Positions 1 through 7,773 of a DNA stretch of 64,000 bases are shown piece by piece. Within the stretch, counting starts at the first letter, position 1. Every line of letters starts with the position of its first letter. The translations under genes and the position numbers were made by a program. Source of the DNA: Phaeacidiphilus oryzae TH49 (lineage in GTDB: Bacteria > Actinomycetota > Actinomycetes > Streptomycetales > Streptomycetaceae). The notes under the pieces were generated by a model. It had not been told where the DNA came from. It saw only the letters and a program-made list of their open reading frames with translations, and made no database searches. The stretch lies in assembly GCF_000744815.1 (NCBI RefSeq), contig NZ_JQMQ01000005.1, forward strand, positions 752,055 to 816,054, given 5' to 3'.

Positions 1-1340
1 AGGTACTTCAGCCCGGCGGCGTAGATGAGGAACGCGGTGTAGACCGTGGCCAGCAGCGCCACCACCAGTTCGCGGACGGGCGGGCGCCCAGCCTCGGCCG
101 CCGCCCCTGCCGCCCGCTCCGCCCCCGCCCGCTCCGCCCCCGCCTGGCCCGGCCTCCTCGGCCAGGCGATCAGCAGGGCGTACCCGGCCGCGAGGAGGAA
201 CGGGATCAGGGTCAGCGCGCTGGTCAGCTCCAGGGCGAAGTTGAAGGCGTCGTCCGAGAAGATCGTCACGATCAGCACCAGCTGGGACAGCGCGGTGGTC
301 ATCACCAGCGCCGGGACCGGCACGTCCGCCTCTGTCGACCGGCCCAGGAAGCGCGGCATGTCGCCGTCCTGGGCGGCCACGAAGAGCACCTCGGCGGCCA
401 TCAGTGTCCAGGCCAGATAGGCGCCCAGCACCGAGACGATCAGGCCGACGCTGACGAAGACCCGCCCCCAGGTGCCGACCGCGGCCTCCAGCACCCCGGC
501 CATCGAGGGCTGGCGCAGCCCGGCGATCTCGCCCATCGGCAGGAGGCCGTAGGAGACGATGGTGACCGAGGCGAAGATCGCGAAGACGCTGAGGAAGCCC
601 AGCACCGTCGCCCGCCCGACGTCCTCCCGCCGCTTGGCGTGCCGGGAGTAGACGCTCGCCCCCTCCACCCCGAGGAAGACGAAGACGGTGGCCAGCATGG
701 TGCCGCGGACCTGGTGGAAGAGGGAGCCGGCGTAGTCCGCGCCGCCGAAGTTCTCCGCGAAGACGTGCGGCTTGAGGTAGAAGAGCGCCAGCACGACGAA
801 GACGAGGATCGGGATCAGCTTGGCCACCGTGACGATCCGGTTGATCGCCGCGGCCTCCCGGACGCCCCGCCGGATCAGCAGGAAGAAGCCCCACAACCCG
901 AGGGTGGAGAGCCCCGCCGCCAGCAGGGTGTCGCCGTCGCCCAGGGACGGCCAGATCGCGCCCACCGTCGACATGATCAGCACCCAGTAGGTCACGTTGC
1001 CGACGCAGGCGCTGGCCCAGTAGCCGACGGCCGAGTAGAAGCCGGTGTACTCGCCGAACCCGGCCTTGGCGTAGGCGTAGACGCCGGCGTTCAGGTCCGG
1101 CCTGCGCACCGCCAGGGTCTGGAAGACGAAGGCCAGCATCAGCATGCCGACGCCGGCGATCGCCCAGGCGATCAGCGCCCCGCCGACCCCCGTCTCCTCG
1201 GCGAAGCGCCGCGGCAGGGAGAAGACCCCCGCGCCGACCATCGAGCCGACCACCATGCCGGCCATCGTCGGCATCGACAGCTTGGCCGCCGCCGGCTCCC
1301 CGTCGGCCGTCGCTGCGGCGGGTCGGTCTGCCTCGGTCAC
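1..1340 (-). CDS. Basic amino acid/polyamine antiporter, APC superfamily (3' end beyond the window)
   Basis: Translated from the GTG at 1340, which follows a strong GGAGGAG ribosome binding site. The product begins with a short hydrophilic leader and then a classic APC first helix with the motif VGSMVGAGVFSLPRRFAEE, followed by about ten more hydrophobic segments. The Gly-rich helix 1 and the conserved NAGVYAYAKAGFGEY stretch after helix 2 are typical of the arginine/ornithine and arginine/agmatine antiporter group (ArcD/AdiC, APA family), which exchange a cationic amino acid for its product across the membrane. The substrate itself is inferred from family only. Transcription runs leftward out of the window, so the C-terminus is missing; about 446 codons are present. 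A low-complexity Ala/Gly/Glu-Arg insert (AGAERAGAERAAGAAAEAG, around 90-165) lies between late helices and is likely a cytoplasmic loop. No arginine deiminase genes are visible nearby. Confidence 0.85.
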   Translation of the reverse strand, partial: MTEADRPAAATADGEPAAAKLSMPTMAGMVVGSMVGAGVFSLPRRFAEETGVGGALIAWAIAGVGMLMLAFVFQTLAVRRPDLNAGVYAYAKAGFGEYTGFYSAVGYWASACVGNVTYWVLIMSTVGAIWPSLGDGDTLLAAGLSTLGLWGFFLLIRRGVREAAAINRIVTVAKLIPILVFVVLALFYLKPHVFAENFGGADYAGSLFHQVRGTMLATVFVFLGVEGASVYSRHAKRREDVGRATVLGFLSVFAIFASVTIVSYGLLPMGEIAGLRQPSMAGVLEAAVGTWGRVFVSVGLIVSVLGAYLAWTLMAAEVLFVAAQDGDMPRFLGRSTEADVPVPALVMTTALSQLVLIVTIFSDDAFNFALELTSALTLIPFLLAAGYALLIAWPRRPGQAGAERAGAERAAGAAAEAGRPPVRELVVALLATVYTAFLIYAAGLKY

Positions 1341-1541
1341 CTGTTCCTCCTCCCGTGGTCGCGCCCGGTCGCGGCTCGCGGCCGGCGCACCACCATCTCC
1401 CCACGCTGCCCCGGCCCCCGGGCACAGCGCAGTCCACGCGCGGCCGTTGGAGGGCTGTGGGGTTCTGCGGCTTGGGCCGTACGGGTCATCGGACGGCGTG
1501 GAGCCGCCGCCCGGCGGCCGGCGGGACGGGATAGTCGGCGG

Positions 1542-3218
1542 ATGGGCAGTTCTCGATCGGGAGTCCCCCGCCGGCTGGTGCGTCGCCGCCCGGCCTGGAC
1601 GGCGCTGCTGGGCGCGGTGCTGGGCTACTGGCTGTCCTTCACCCCCTCGCTGCTGCCCCGGCCGTGGCTGCTGCAGGCGCTGGCGGCCGCCGTCACCGCG
1701 CTGATCGGCTACGCCCTGGGCGCCTTCGTGCAGTGGCTGGCCGGGCGGTGGGTGACGATCGATCCGCGGTTCCGCCGCTGGGCCTGGTGGGCGATGGCGG
1801 TGGGCGGCCCGGCGGCCGCGGTCTACATCACCGCCTGGAGCGTGCGCTGGCAGGGCGACCTGCGGCGGGCGGTCGGGATGGACCCGCGGCTGGTGTGGTG
1901 GCAGTGGGCGCTGGTGCCGGTGGTGACGCTGGTGCTGGCCGGGCTGCTGCTGCTCCTCGGCCGGTCGATCCGGCTCGGCACCCGGGCGCTGGGACGGCAG
2001 CTCGGCCGGCTGCGGTTCGTCTCACCCGCGGTGGCGCTCTGCGCGGCCGTCGTGGTGACCGCCGTCATCCTCGCCGGCAGCCTGCAGGGCTTTCTGGAGC
2101 GGGGACTGCTGGCCTCGGTCGAGCGCAGCGCGGAGCTCTCCAACGACCTGATCGCCCCGGACGTGCCGCAGCCCCAGCTGTCCACCGTCTCGGGCGGGCC
2201 GGGCTCGTTCGAGGACTGGTCCTCGCTCGGCGCCAACGGCCGGGACTTCGTCTCCCAGACGCCCGCCCGCGCCAGGATCGCGGACTTCTCCGGGCACCCG
2301 GCGATGGACCCGGTCCGGGTCTACGTGGGCCTGCGCTCGGCCCCGACGCTGGCCGACCGGGCCCGGCTGGCCGTCGCCGAGCTGGAGCGCACCGGCGCCT
2401 TCAAACGGCGGGTGCTGGCGGTGATGAACACCACCGGCAGCGGCTGGATCAACGAGAACATCGCCAGCCCGCTGGAGTACATGTACGGCGGGGACACCGC
2501 GCTGGTCGCGATCCAGTACTCCTATCTGCCCAGCTGGGTCTCCTTCCTGACGGAGGGTGAGGCCAGCTCGGCCGGGTACGCCCTGTTCTCCGCCGTCTAC
2601 CAGCACTGGCGCTCACTCCCCGCCGACTCCCGGCCGACCCTGCTGCTGGCCGGCGAGAGCCTCGGCTCGTACGCCACCGAGCAGTCCTTCCACGGCCGGC
2701 TGGACCAGCTGACCGCGAGCGCCGACGGGGCGCTGCTGGTCGGGCCCACCCCGGACAACCCGATCCACCACCACGTCACCGAGCGGCGCGATCCCGGCAG
2801 CCCCGCCTGGCTGCCGGTCTACCAGGACGGGCGCACCGTGCGCTTCGGCCAGACCGCCGCCGACCTGGACCGCCCCGGGGGCCAGGAATGGCGGCCACCC
2901 CGGGTGGCCTATCTGCAGAACGGCACCGACCCGGTCACCTGGTGGATCCCCGACCTCATCTGGAGACATCCGGACTGGCTGCGGGGCCGCCGGGCGCCGG
3001 ACGTCTCGCCGGACATGCAGTGGTACCCGCTGCTCACCTTCTGGCAGGTGACCTGCGATCTGGCGGCCGCCGACACCGTGCCGGACGGCCACGGCCACCG
3101 CTTCGGCCAACTCCCCGTCGAGGCCTGGGCCCGAATCGCCCCCCCGCCCGGCTGGACCGCCGCCGACTCCCGGCGCCTGGCCCACCTCCTCCGCGGTGAA
3201 CGGGAGGAGCAGGGCTGA
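1542..3218 (+). CDS. Membrane-anchored alpha/beta-hydrolase (Abhydrolase_9 family)
   Basis: A 558-residue protein of the actinobacterial alpha/beta-hydrolase family with an N-terminal membrane domain. Residues about 15-190 carry four or five hydrophobic segments (for example ALLGAVLGYWLSFTPSLLP), followed by a soluble domain. The nucleophile elbow is GESLGS, with Ser at about residue 373, preceded by the hydrophobic strand TLLLA. The family's natural substrate is not established; a lipid ester or peptide bond is possible. I chose the ATG at 1542 because the hydrophobic domain begins immediately after it and the upstream in-frame sequence back to 639 is antisense to the antiporter gene and low in complexity. 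The gene diverges from the antiporter with about 200 bp between them and appears to stand alone. Confidence 0.8.
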   Translation: MGSSRSGVPRRLVRRRPAWTALLGAVLGYWLSFTPSLLPRPWLLQALAAAVTALIGYALGAFVQWLAGRWVTIDPRFRRWAWWAMAVGGPAAAVYITAWSVRWQGDLRRAVGMDPRLVWWQWALVPVVTLVLAGLLLLLGRSIRLGTRALGRQLGRLRFVSPAVALCAAVVVTAVILAGSLQGFLERGLLASVERSAELSNDLIAPDVPQPQLSTVSGGPGSFEDWSSLGANGRDFVSQTPARARIADFSGHPAMDPVRVYVGLRSAPTLADRARLAVAELERTGAFKRRVLAVMNTTGSGWINENIASPLEYMYGGDTALVAIQYSYLPSWVSFLTEGEASSAGYALFSAVYQHWRSLPADSRPTLLLAGESLGSYATEQSFHGRLDQLTASADGALLVGPTPDNPIHHHVTERRDPGSPAWLPVYQDGRTVRFGQTAADLDRPGGQEWRPPRVAYLQNGTDPVTWWIPDLIWRHPDWLRGRRAPDVSPDMQWYPLLTFWQVTCDLAAADTVPDGHGHRFGQLPVEAWARIAPPPGWTAADSRRLAHLLRGEREEQG

Positions 3219-3287
3219 GACGGCGATCGCCTTCGGCCCCCCGGCGTCGGGTGAACGGTGACCTCTCGGAAGAGGCCCGAGCCCCGG

Positions 3288-3632
3288 CTAGGCCCCCTCG
3301 AGGGGCCCGGCGCTCCACGCCAGCAGACCCGCCTCGTCCTTGACCTCGCGGGCTACCGGTCGGCCCTCCAGCAGGGCCTTCAGATCGTTGAGGCTGTCCC
3401 GTTCGACCCACTCGCGGGCGATCCGGGCGACCGATTCCGGGAGGAGCGCGGTGCACTGACGGAGCGTCACCACGGTGAGCCGCAGCGCGGCCTCCGGGCC
3501 GTCCGCGGTCCACCGGATCCGGAACTGCTCCGAATCGGCGGACCCCGGGACCCAGTCGCAGACCACCCGCATGGTGCGCGCGGACGGCGACGTCGAAGAC
3601 GGCTTCGCAGCGTGCTTCCTCGGTTCGCGCAT
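3288..3632 (-). CDS. Hypothetical protein, 114 aa
   Basis: Begins at ATG 3632 behind a clear AAGGAGGAG site eight bases upstream. The product starts with a basic, Ser-rich leader (MREPRKHAAKPS) and continues into a mixed alpha/beta region containing RVVCDWVPGSADSEQFRIRWT and a helical C-terminal half (ESVARIAREWVERDSLNDLK). No signal peptide, membrane segment or metal-binding motif is visible, and I do not recognise a named family. It lies 38 bp downstream of the DUF574 methyltransferase gene on the same strand, so the two are probably co-transcribed. The strong ribosome binding site and the absence of an overlapping better candidate support it as real. Confidence 0.65.
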   Translation of the reverse strand: MREPRKHAAKPSSTSPSARTMRVVCDWVPGSADSEQFRIRWTADGPEAALRLTVVTLRQCTALLPESVARIAREWVERDSLNDLKALLEGRPVAREVKDEAGLLAWSAGPLEGA

Positions 3633-3670
3633 CAGCGCGCTCCTCCTTCTTCGCAAGAGCCCTGCCGGGG

Positions 3671-4510
3671 TCAGGGTTTGAAGGCGACCCCGGCGTACTG
3701 CGAGACCTCGGTGTCGGTGATGTCGCCGGTGCGCGCCCGCAGCGGCCCGACGTCCTCGGGGCGCCAGCGGTGCGGCACCTCGACCCCGGGGTCGACCAGA
3801 TCCAGTCCCTCGAAGAACTTCTCCACCTCGGCCCGGGACCGGGTGCGCAACGGGGTCCCGCCCTTGCGGTAGACCTCGGCCACCCCCGCCCAGCCCTCCG
3901 GGTCGAAGTCCGCGGTGGCGTGCGAGAGGGCGAGCGCCGACCCGGAGGGCAGCGCCGCCAGCAGGCGCCCGACGATCTCGTAGGGCCCCCACTCGTCCGG
4001 GACGAAGTGCATCAGGGCGTTGAGCGAGAGGACCACCGGACGGCTGAGGTCCAGGGTCCGCTCCAGCTCGGGGGAGGACAGGATCGCCTCCGGGTCGCGG
4101 ACGTTGCCGTCGATGTACGCGGTGGCCCCGCCGGGAGCGGCGTTGAGCAGCGCCCGGGAGTGGGCGAGGACGATCGGGTCGTTGTCCGCGTACACCACCC
4201 GGGCGTCCGGGGCCACGGACTGCGCCACCTCGTGGAGGTTGGGCGAGGTGGGGATGCCGGTGCCGATGTCCAGCCACTGCCGGATCCCCCGCTCGGCGAG
4301 GAACCGGGTGGCCCGCTGCATGAAGGCGCGGTTCACCCGGGCGGCGATCAGCACCCCGGGGAAGGCGGCCATCGCCTTGGCCACGGCCGCGCGGTCCACC
4401 GCGTAGTTGTCCTTGCCGCCCAGGTAGTAGTCGTACATCCGGGCGCTGTGCGGACGGTCCTGCTGGAGGTCGCGCGGCACTGAGGCCCCGCCCGGCCCGT
4501 CGGTCTGCAT
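3671..4510 (-). CDS. SAM-dependent methyltransferase, DUF574 (Methyltransf_19) family
   Basis: A 279-residue member of the DUF574 family, very common in Streptomyces and related actinomycetes. Signature pieces are the N-terminal ARMYDYYLGGKDNYAVDR, the SAM-binding motif I WLDIGTGIPTSPN near residue 80, the acidic strand VVYADNDPIVLAHSRALL (adenosine ribose contact), and a C-terminal PDEWGPYEIV/LALSHATADFDPE block. These mark a Rossmann-fold methyltransferase; the acceptor substrate is unknown for the family. The ATG at 4510 follows GGGGAG; a longer frame up to 4555 lacks a better site. The gene probably forms an operon with the 114-aa protein downstream. A diverged paralogue lies at 55136-55966. 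Confidence 0.9.
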   Translation of the reverse strand: MQTDGPGGASVPRDLQQDRPHSARMYDYYLGGKDNYAVDRAAVAKAMAAFPGVLIAARVNRAFMQRATRFLAERGIRQWLDIGTGIPTSPNLHEVAQSVAPDARVVYADNDPIVLAHSRALLNAAPGGATAYIDGNVRDPEAILSSPELERTLDLSRPVVLSLNALMHFVPDEWGPYEIVGRLLAALPSGSALALSHATADFDPEGWAGVAEVYRKGGTPLRTRSRAEVEKFFEGLDLVDPGVEVPHRWRPEDVGPLRARTGDITDTEVSQYAGVAFKP

Positions 4511-4603
4511 GACTGCTCCCCTTCGTCTGCTGCTCGGCCCCCGTGTGCCCCGCATGCTAGCGGCACCGCGGCCCGCCGAACCCCGGCCTGATGCCCCGTC
4601 AAC

Positions 4604-5110
4604 TCAGCTGGTGGCAGCGGCACTCAGGCTCGCCCAGACGCTCTTCCCGGGGCGGTCGGCGGACAGCGTCCAGCCCCAGGACTCGCTGAGCGAATCGATC
4701 AGGTGCAGTCCGCGGCCGGACTCGGCGAAGTAGTCGGGCTCCTTCAGCACCGGCGGCGCCGGGCTGGGGTCGGAGACCGAGCAGAGCAGCCGGCCGCGGC
4801 GCAGCCGCAGGTCGAGACGGATCGGCGGGGTCGCGGAGCAGCCCCCCGTGGTCCCCTCCGAGACCCCGCCGATCCCGTGCCGGAGCGCGTTCCCCAGCAG
4901 CTCGGACGCCACCAGCGCGCAGGAGTCGAAGACCTCCGCCGCGCCCCAGAGCCGCAGCGTCGTGCGGATCAGGCCGCGGGCGGCGCCCACGGTCTGCGGT
5001 CTGGGGGCCAGCGCCCAGCACGCGTGCTGCGGAGCCGCCGCGTCGCGGCAGACTCCGGGGGGTCCGGCGGCCGAGGCCGAGCCCTCCGCCGACACCGCAG
5101 AAGTTGTCAT
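4604..5110 (-). CDS. ATP-binding protein, anti-sigma regulatory (RsbW-like HATPase_c) type
   Basis: A 168-residue single-domain GHKL ATPase of the kind found in dozens of copies in streptomycetes. The N-box is seen in VASELLGNALRHG and the G-box region in ESGRGLHLIDSLSESWGW; a conserved ARGLIRTTLRLW helix lies upstream. Such proteins act as serine kinases/anti-sigma factors or partner-switch regulators. The ATG at 5110 (MTTSAVSAEG) was chosen because GGAGAG lies just upstream; an in-frame ATG at 5155 is an alternative with a more distant site. It is divergently transcribed from the DUF397 gene and XRE regulator, a recurring neighbourhood in actinomycetes (whiJ-like loci), and shares with them the 12-bp repeat array at 5202-5309. 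Confidence 0.85.
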   Translation of the reverse strand: MTTSAVSAEGSASAAGPPGVCRDAAAPQHACWALAPRPQTVGAARGLIRTTLRLWGAAEVFDSCALVASELLGNALRHGIGGVSEGTTGGCSATPPIRLDLRLRRGRLLCSVSDPSPAPPVLKEPDYFAESGRGLHLIDSLSESWGWTLSADRPGKSVWASLSAAATS

Positions 5111-5201
5111 CACGCTCTCCGAGCGGCCGCCGGAGCCGGGGCCGCAGGTTGTCATGATCAGATGCCCGCTCTCGCCCACTATCCCCGGCGGAGGCTGGCG
5201 C

Positions 5202-5309
5202 TGCAAGTACATCTGCACTTACATTCGCAAGCACCACGGTACGCACACCTGCAAGCGAGCGTGCAAGAACGCATGCAAGCACCGATGCATGAACAGGCGT
5301 ACGAACACC
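5202..5309. repeat. Array of nine 12-bp tandem repeats between divergent regulator genes
   Basis: Nine contiguous 12-bp units start at 5202, 5214, 5226, 5238, 5250, 5262, 5274, 5286 and 5298. The best-conserved part is TGCAAG at the start of each unit (exact in units 1, 5, 6 and 7; TGCACT, CGCAAG, GGTACG, TGCATG and CGTACG in the others), followed by a variable NACNCC-like tail. The array occupies the intergenic region between the anti-sigma ATPase start (5110) and the DUF397 start (5334). Its position and near helical-turn period suggest a cooperative operator, most simply for the XRE-DUF5753 regulator encoded at 5703. No protein reading frame through it is convincing. Confidence 0.8.
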
Positions 5310-5333
5310 GCGAGTTGGGCAAGGAGCGCGCAA

Positions 5334-5591
5334 TTGACCAGTGAGCACCAGACGGTCGCGAACGGCACGCGGGCGACCCGCATCGCAGGGGCGGCCTGGC
5401 GGAAGAGCCGGTACAGCAACCCGAACGGCAACTGCGTGGAGGTGGCCCTGCTGCCCGGCGGCGACGTCGCCATGCGCAACTCCCGCCATCCGGACGGCCC
5501 GGCCCTCGTCTACACCCGGGCCGAGATCGCCGCCTTCCTCGACGGCGCCAAGGACGGCGATTTCGACTCCCTTGTGGACCAAGCGAGTTGA
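5334..5591 (+). CDS. DUF397 domain protein
   Basis: An 85-residue small protein with the hallmark DUF397 sequence: AAWRKSRYSNPNGNCVEVA, then DVAMRNSRHPDGPALVYTRAEIAAFLDGAKDGDFD. DUF397 proteins are small acidic partners of XRE-DUF5753 regulators; the pair has been proposed to act like antitoxin/toxin or regulator/anti-regulator modules in development (whiJ, bldB neighbourhoods). The start is TTG 5334, chosen because AAGGAG lies at 5321-5326, seven bases upstream; an ATG at 5289 sits inside the repeat array with no ribosome binding site. The regulator gene follows after 111 bp, reversing the usual regulator-then-DUF397 order. Confidence 0.88.
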   Translation: MTSEHQTVANGTRATRIAGAAWRKSRYSNPNGNCVEVALLPGGDVAMRNSRHPDGPALVYTRAEIAAFLDGAKDGDFDSLVDQAS

Positions 5592-5702
5592 GTTTCTGTG
5601 AAGAAGCGGAGGGACCCGGCCGATGACGGCGGGTCGCCGCTTGTAAGGTGCATCCTTCTGCTGCGAGACTGAGTGCTCGTCCTGTCACTCTTGGGAGTCG
5701 TA

Positions 5703-6614
5703 ATGACCGCGGCCGCCAGGCCTCACAGCGAAGCGCTCCACGCTCCCGCCGCCGAGCAGCCGCGCGGCGGCCCCACCGTGCTGCGGATGGTGCTCGGCGG
5801 CCAACTCCGCAGGCTCCGCGAGAAGTCCGGGATCACCCGCGAGGCCGCGGGCGACGCCATCCGGGGTTCGCACGCCAAGATCAGCCGTCTCGAGCTCGGC
5901 CGGGTCGGCTTCAAGGAGCGCGACATCTCCGACCTCCTCACCCTCTACGGGGTGCTGGAGGCGGACGAGCGGGCGCGGTACTTCGAACTCGCCCGCCGCG
6001 CCAACGAGCCGGGCTGGTGGCAGCGGTACGGCGACGTCCTCACCAACTGGTTCGAGACGCTGATCGGCCTGGAGGAGGCCGCCTCCCTCATCCGCACCTA
6101 CGAGGTGCAGTTCATCCCCGGCCTGCTGCAGACCGAGTCCTACGCCCGCTCGGTGGTCCGGCTCGGCCACGCCCAGGCGACGGAGCGGCAGGTGGAGCGC
6201 CGGGTCGAGCTGCGGCTGACCCGGCAGAAGCTGCTCACCGCGCCGGACGCCCCTCGCCTGTGGGCGGTGATCGACGAGGCCGCGCTGCGCCGCCCGCTCG
6301 GCACCGCCGAGGAGATGCGCGAGCAGCTCGAGCACCTCCTGGAGGTGGCCGAGCTGCCGAACGTCACCCTCCAGGTGGCCCCGTTCGCGGTCGGCGGCCA
6401 CGCCGCCGCCGGCGGCCCGATCACCATCCTCCGGTTCCAGACCCACGACCTCCCCGACATCGTCTATCTGGAGCAGCTGACCAGCGCGCTCTACCTGGAC
6501 AAGGAGGACGACGTGGACGGCTATCTGACGGTCATGGACCGGCTCTGCGCGACCGCCCAGCAGCCCGCCGAGACCATCCGCTTCCTCAAGGAACTGATCA
6601 GCCAGAGCGGCTGA
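5703..6614 (+). CDS. XRE-family regulator with DUF5753 (Scr1-type) ligand domain
   Basis: A 303-residue regulator. Residues about 28-80 form an XRE helix-turn-helix (LGGQLRRLREKSGITREAAG, then GSHAKISRLELGRV). Residues about 110-300 match DUF5753, with WFETLIGLEEAASLIRTYE and FIPGLLQTESYARSVV as landmarks. ATG 5703 is preceded by TTGGGAG. This architecture is a streptomycete-specific regulator expanded to many paralogues, each usually linked to a DUF397 gene, as here. It likely binds DNA in its own neighbourhood; the 12-bp repeats upstream of the DUF397 gene are the obvious candidate target. It is followed by an unrelated chaplin gene with its own ribosome binding site. Confidence 0.9.
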   Translation: MTAAARPHSEALHAPAAEQPRGGPTVLRMVLGGQLRRLREKSGITREAAGDAIRGSHAKISRLELGRVGFKERDISDLLTLYGVLEADERARYFELARRANEPGWWQRYGDVLTNWFETLIGLEEAASLIRTYEVQFIPGLLQTESYARSVVRLGHAQATERQVERRVELRLTRQKLLTAPDAPRLWAVIDEAALRRPLGTAEEMREQLEHLLEVAELPNVTLQVAPFAVGGHAAAGGPITILRFQTHDLPDIVYLEQLTSALYLDKEDDVDGYLTVMDRLCATAQQPAETIRFLKELISQSG

Positions 6615-6744
6615 CCCGCATGGCGTCGGCGTCACCCGCCCGGTCCACCCGTCCCACGATCGGCCGCCCTCACCTCGCACGGGGGCGGCGCACGGGTTCG
6701 GATCGAGGGGTCAACGCACCACCCTCCCTCTAGGAGAGATGACC

Positions 6745-6981
6745 ATGCGCATCCGGACCCTCGTGGCCGCCGCCGCCGTCGCCGGCGTCACCGTCCTGGG
6801 CACCGCCACCGCCGCCAGCGCCGACTCCGGCGCCGTGGGCGGAGCCGCGGGCTCCCCCGGTGTCCTGTCGGGCAACAACCTCCAGCTGCCGATCCACATC
6901 CCGATCAACGCCTGTGGTGACTCGCTCGACATCATCGGCCTGCTCAACCCGGCCTTCGGCAACGTCTGCGCCAACGGCTGA
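6745..6981 (+). CDS. Short chaplin (secreted hydrophobic aerial-hypha coat protein)
   Basis: A 78-residue secreted protein: a Sec signal peptide (MRIRTLVAAAAVAGVTVLG...ASA) followed by a single chaplin domain, SPGVLSGNNLQLPIHIPIN then CGDSLDIIGLLNPAFGN with the paired Cys residues (NACGD and NVCANG) that form the conserved intramolecular disulfide. Short chaplins (ChpD-H type) assemble into amyloid-like fibrils that coat aerial hyphae and lower surface tension. Start: ATG 6745 sits eight bases after AGGAG (6732-6736); ATG 6739 is only two bases from it. A GC-rich hairpin just downstream likely terminates the transcript. Its presence is strong evidence for a sporulating streptomycete host. Confidence 0.92.
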   Translation: MRIRTLVAAAAVAGVTVLGTATAASADSGAVGGAAGSPGVLSGNNLQLPIHIPINACGDSLDIIGLLNPAFGNVCANG

Positions 6982-7001
6982 CCCGGCCTAGTCCGGCACC
7001 G

Positions 7002-7036
7002 CCGGCCCCGCCCCGCACCCCGCGGGGCGGGGCCGG
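7002..7036. terminator. GC-rich hairpin between convergent chaplin and TetR genes
   Basis: A perfect 15-bp inverted repeat, CCGGCCCCGCCCCGC at 7002-7016 and its complement at 7022-7036, around a 5-nt loop. It lies between the 3' ends of the chaplin gene (6981) and the TetR gene (7050), where a bidirectional intrinsic terminator is expected. There is no T-tract, which is usual in high-GC actinomycetes. Confidence 0.75.
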
Positions 7037-7049
7037 CCGCCGTCGTCCC

Positions 7050-7631
7050 TCAGGCCACGGCGCCGGCCACGGTGTCGCAGGCCAGGCGGGCGACGGAGCG
7101 GAGCTCGGCGTCGGTGGCACCGGCCCGGCTGAGCACCGCGAGGGCCTGGTTGACCGCGACCACGTATCCGGCCAGCTCGTCCAGCGCCCCCGGCGCGGCG
7201 GAGGCGCCGTCCAGCGCCGCGCGCACCCGCCGCCGCTGCTGGTCGAGCAGTCCGCGCACCCGCTCGCCGTTCTCCGCGGGCAGCGTCGCCGCCTGGGCGG
7301 CGGACTGGGCGATCAGGCAGCCGCCGGGCACCGCCGGATCGGCGAGCCGGGCCAGCACCGTGTCGAAGAAGGCCCGGACGGCCCGCACCGGGTCGCCGGA
7401 ATGCCCGTCGAGCGCCCGCTCGAACGCCGCCCCGTAGATCGCGGAGTAGCGGTCCAGGCACTTGCGGAAGAGGGCGTCCTTGTTGCCGAAGGCCCCGTAG
7501 AGCGAGCCCCGGCCGAGGCCGGTGGCGGAGCCCAGCGCGTCGAGCGAGGCGTCGGCGTAGCCGCGCTGCCAGAACACCCGCATCGCCTGGTCCAGCGCCG
7601 CCTCGGGGTCGAACTGCTTCCGGCCGGCCAT
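7050..7631 (-). CDS. TetR/AcrR-family repressor
   Basis: A 193-residue regulator. The N-terminal helix-turn-helix is recognisable as FDPEALDQAMRVFWQRGYADASLDALG followed by GLGRGSLYGAFGNKDALF; this particular form (start MAGRKQFD, FWQRGY, SLYGAFGNK) is typical of AcuR/NemR-like TetR proteins that often sense electrophiles or solvents. A Cys in the ligand domain (PGGCLIAQSA) is shared with several of those. ATG 7631 follows GGAGGT. It diverges from an alpha/beta hydrolase gene, and a perfect 20-bp inverted repeat sits between them, so it probably represses both itself and the hydrolase. Confidence 0.9.
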   Translation of the reverse strand: MAGRKQFDPEAALDQAMRVFWQRGYADASLDALGSATGLGRGSLYGAFGNKDALFRKCLDRYSAIYGAAFERALDGHSGDPVRAVRAFFDTVLARLADPAVPGGCLIAQSAAQAATLPAENGERVRGLLDQQRRRVRAALDGASAAPGALDELAGYVVAVNQALAVLSRAGATDAELRSVARLACDTVAGAVA

Positions 7632-7679
7632 CGCGGCCACCTCCGTTCCGGTACTCCGCCTGCCGGTGTGATCGTATCG

Positions 7680-7730
7680 CCATCCTGGACCGATCGGTCG
7701 GAACATCCTTGACCGATCGGTCCAGGATGG
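7680..7730. promoter_or_regulatory. Double palindromic operator for the TetR regulator
   Basis: The left arm CCATCCTGGACCGATCGGTC (7680-7699) is repeated as its exact reverse complement at 7711-7730 with an 11-bp spacer. Each arm itself contains the perfect 12-bp palindrome GACCGATCGGTC. The element fills the intergenic region between TetR (start 7631) and the hydrolase (start 7774), so two repressor dimers could bind side by side. Confidence 0.85.
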
Positions 7731-7773
7731 CTAGCGTGGCGCCGACCAGCCCGCTCCGGCCGAAAGGCGCCCC

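Noticed and set aside
639-1541. An N-terminal extension of the alpha/beta-hydrolase
   Set aside because: It is antisense to the antiporter gene, is His/Glu/Asp-rich junk typical of complementary frames, and the membrane domain starts only after 1542.
5202-5309. CRISPR array
   Set aside because: The units are only 12 bp and contiguous, with no spacers and no cas genes.
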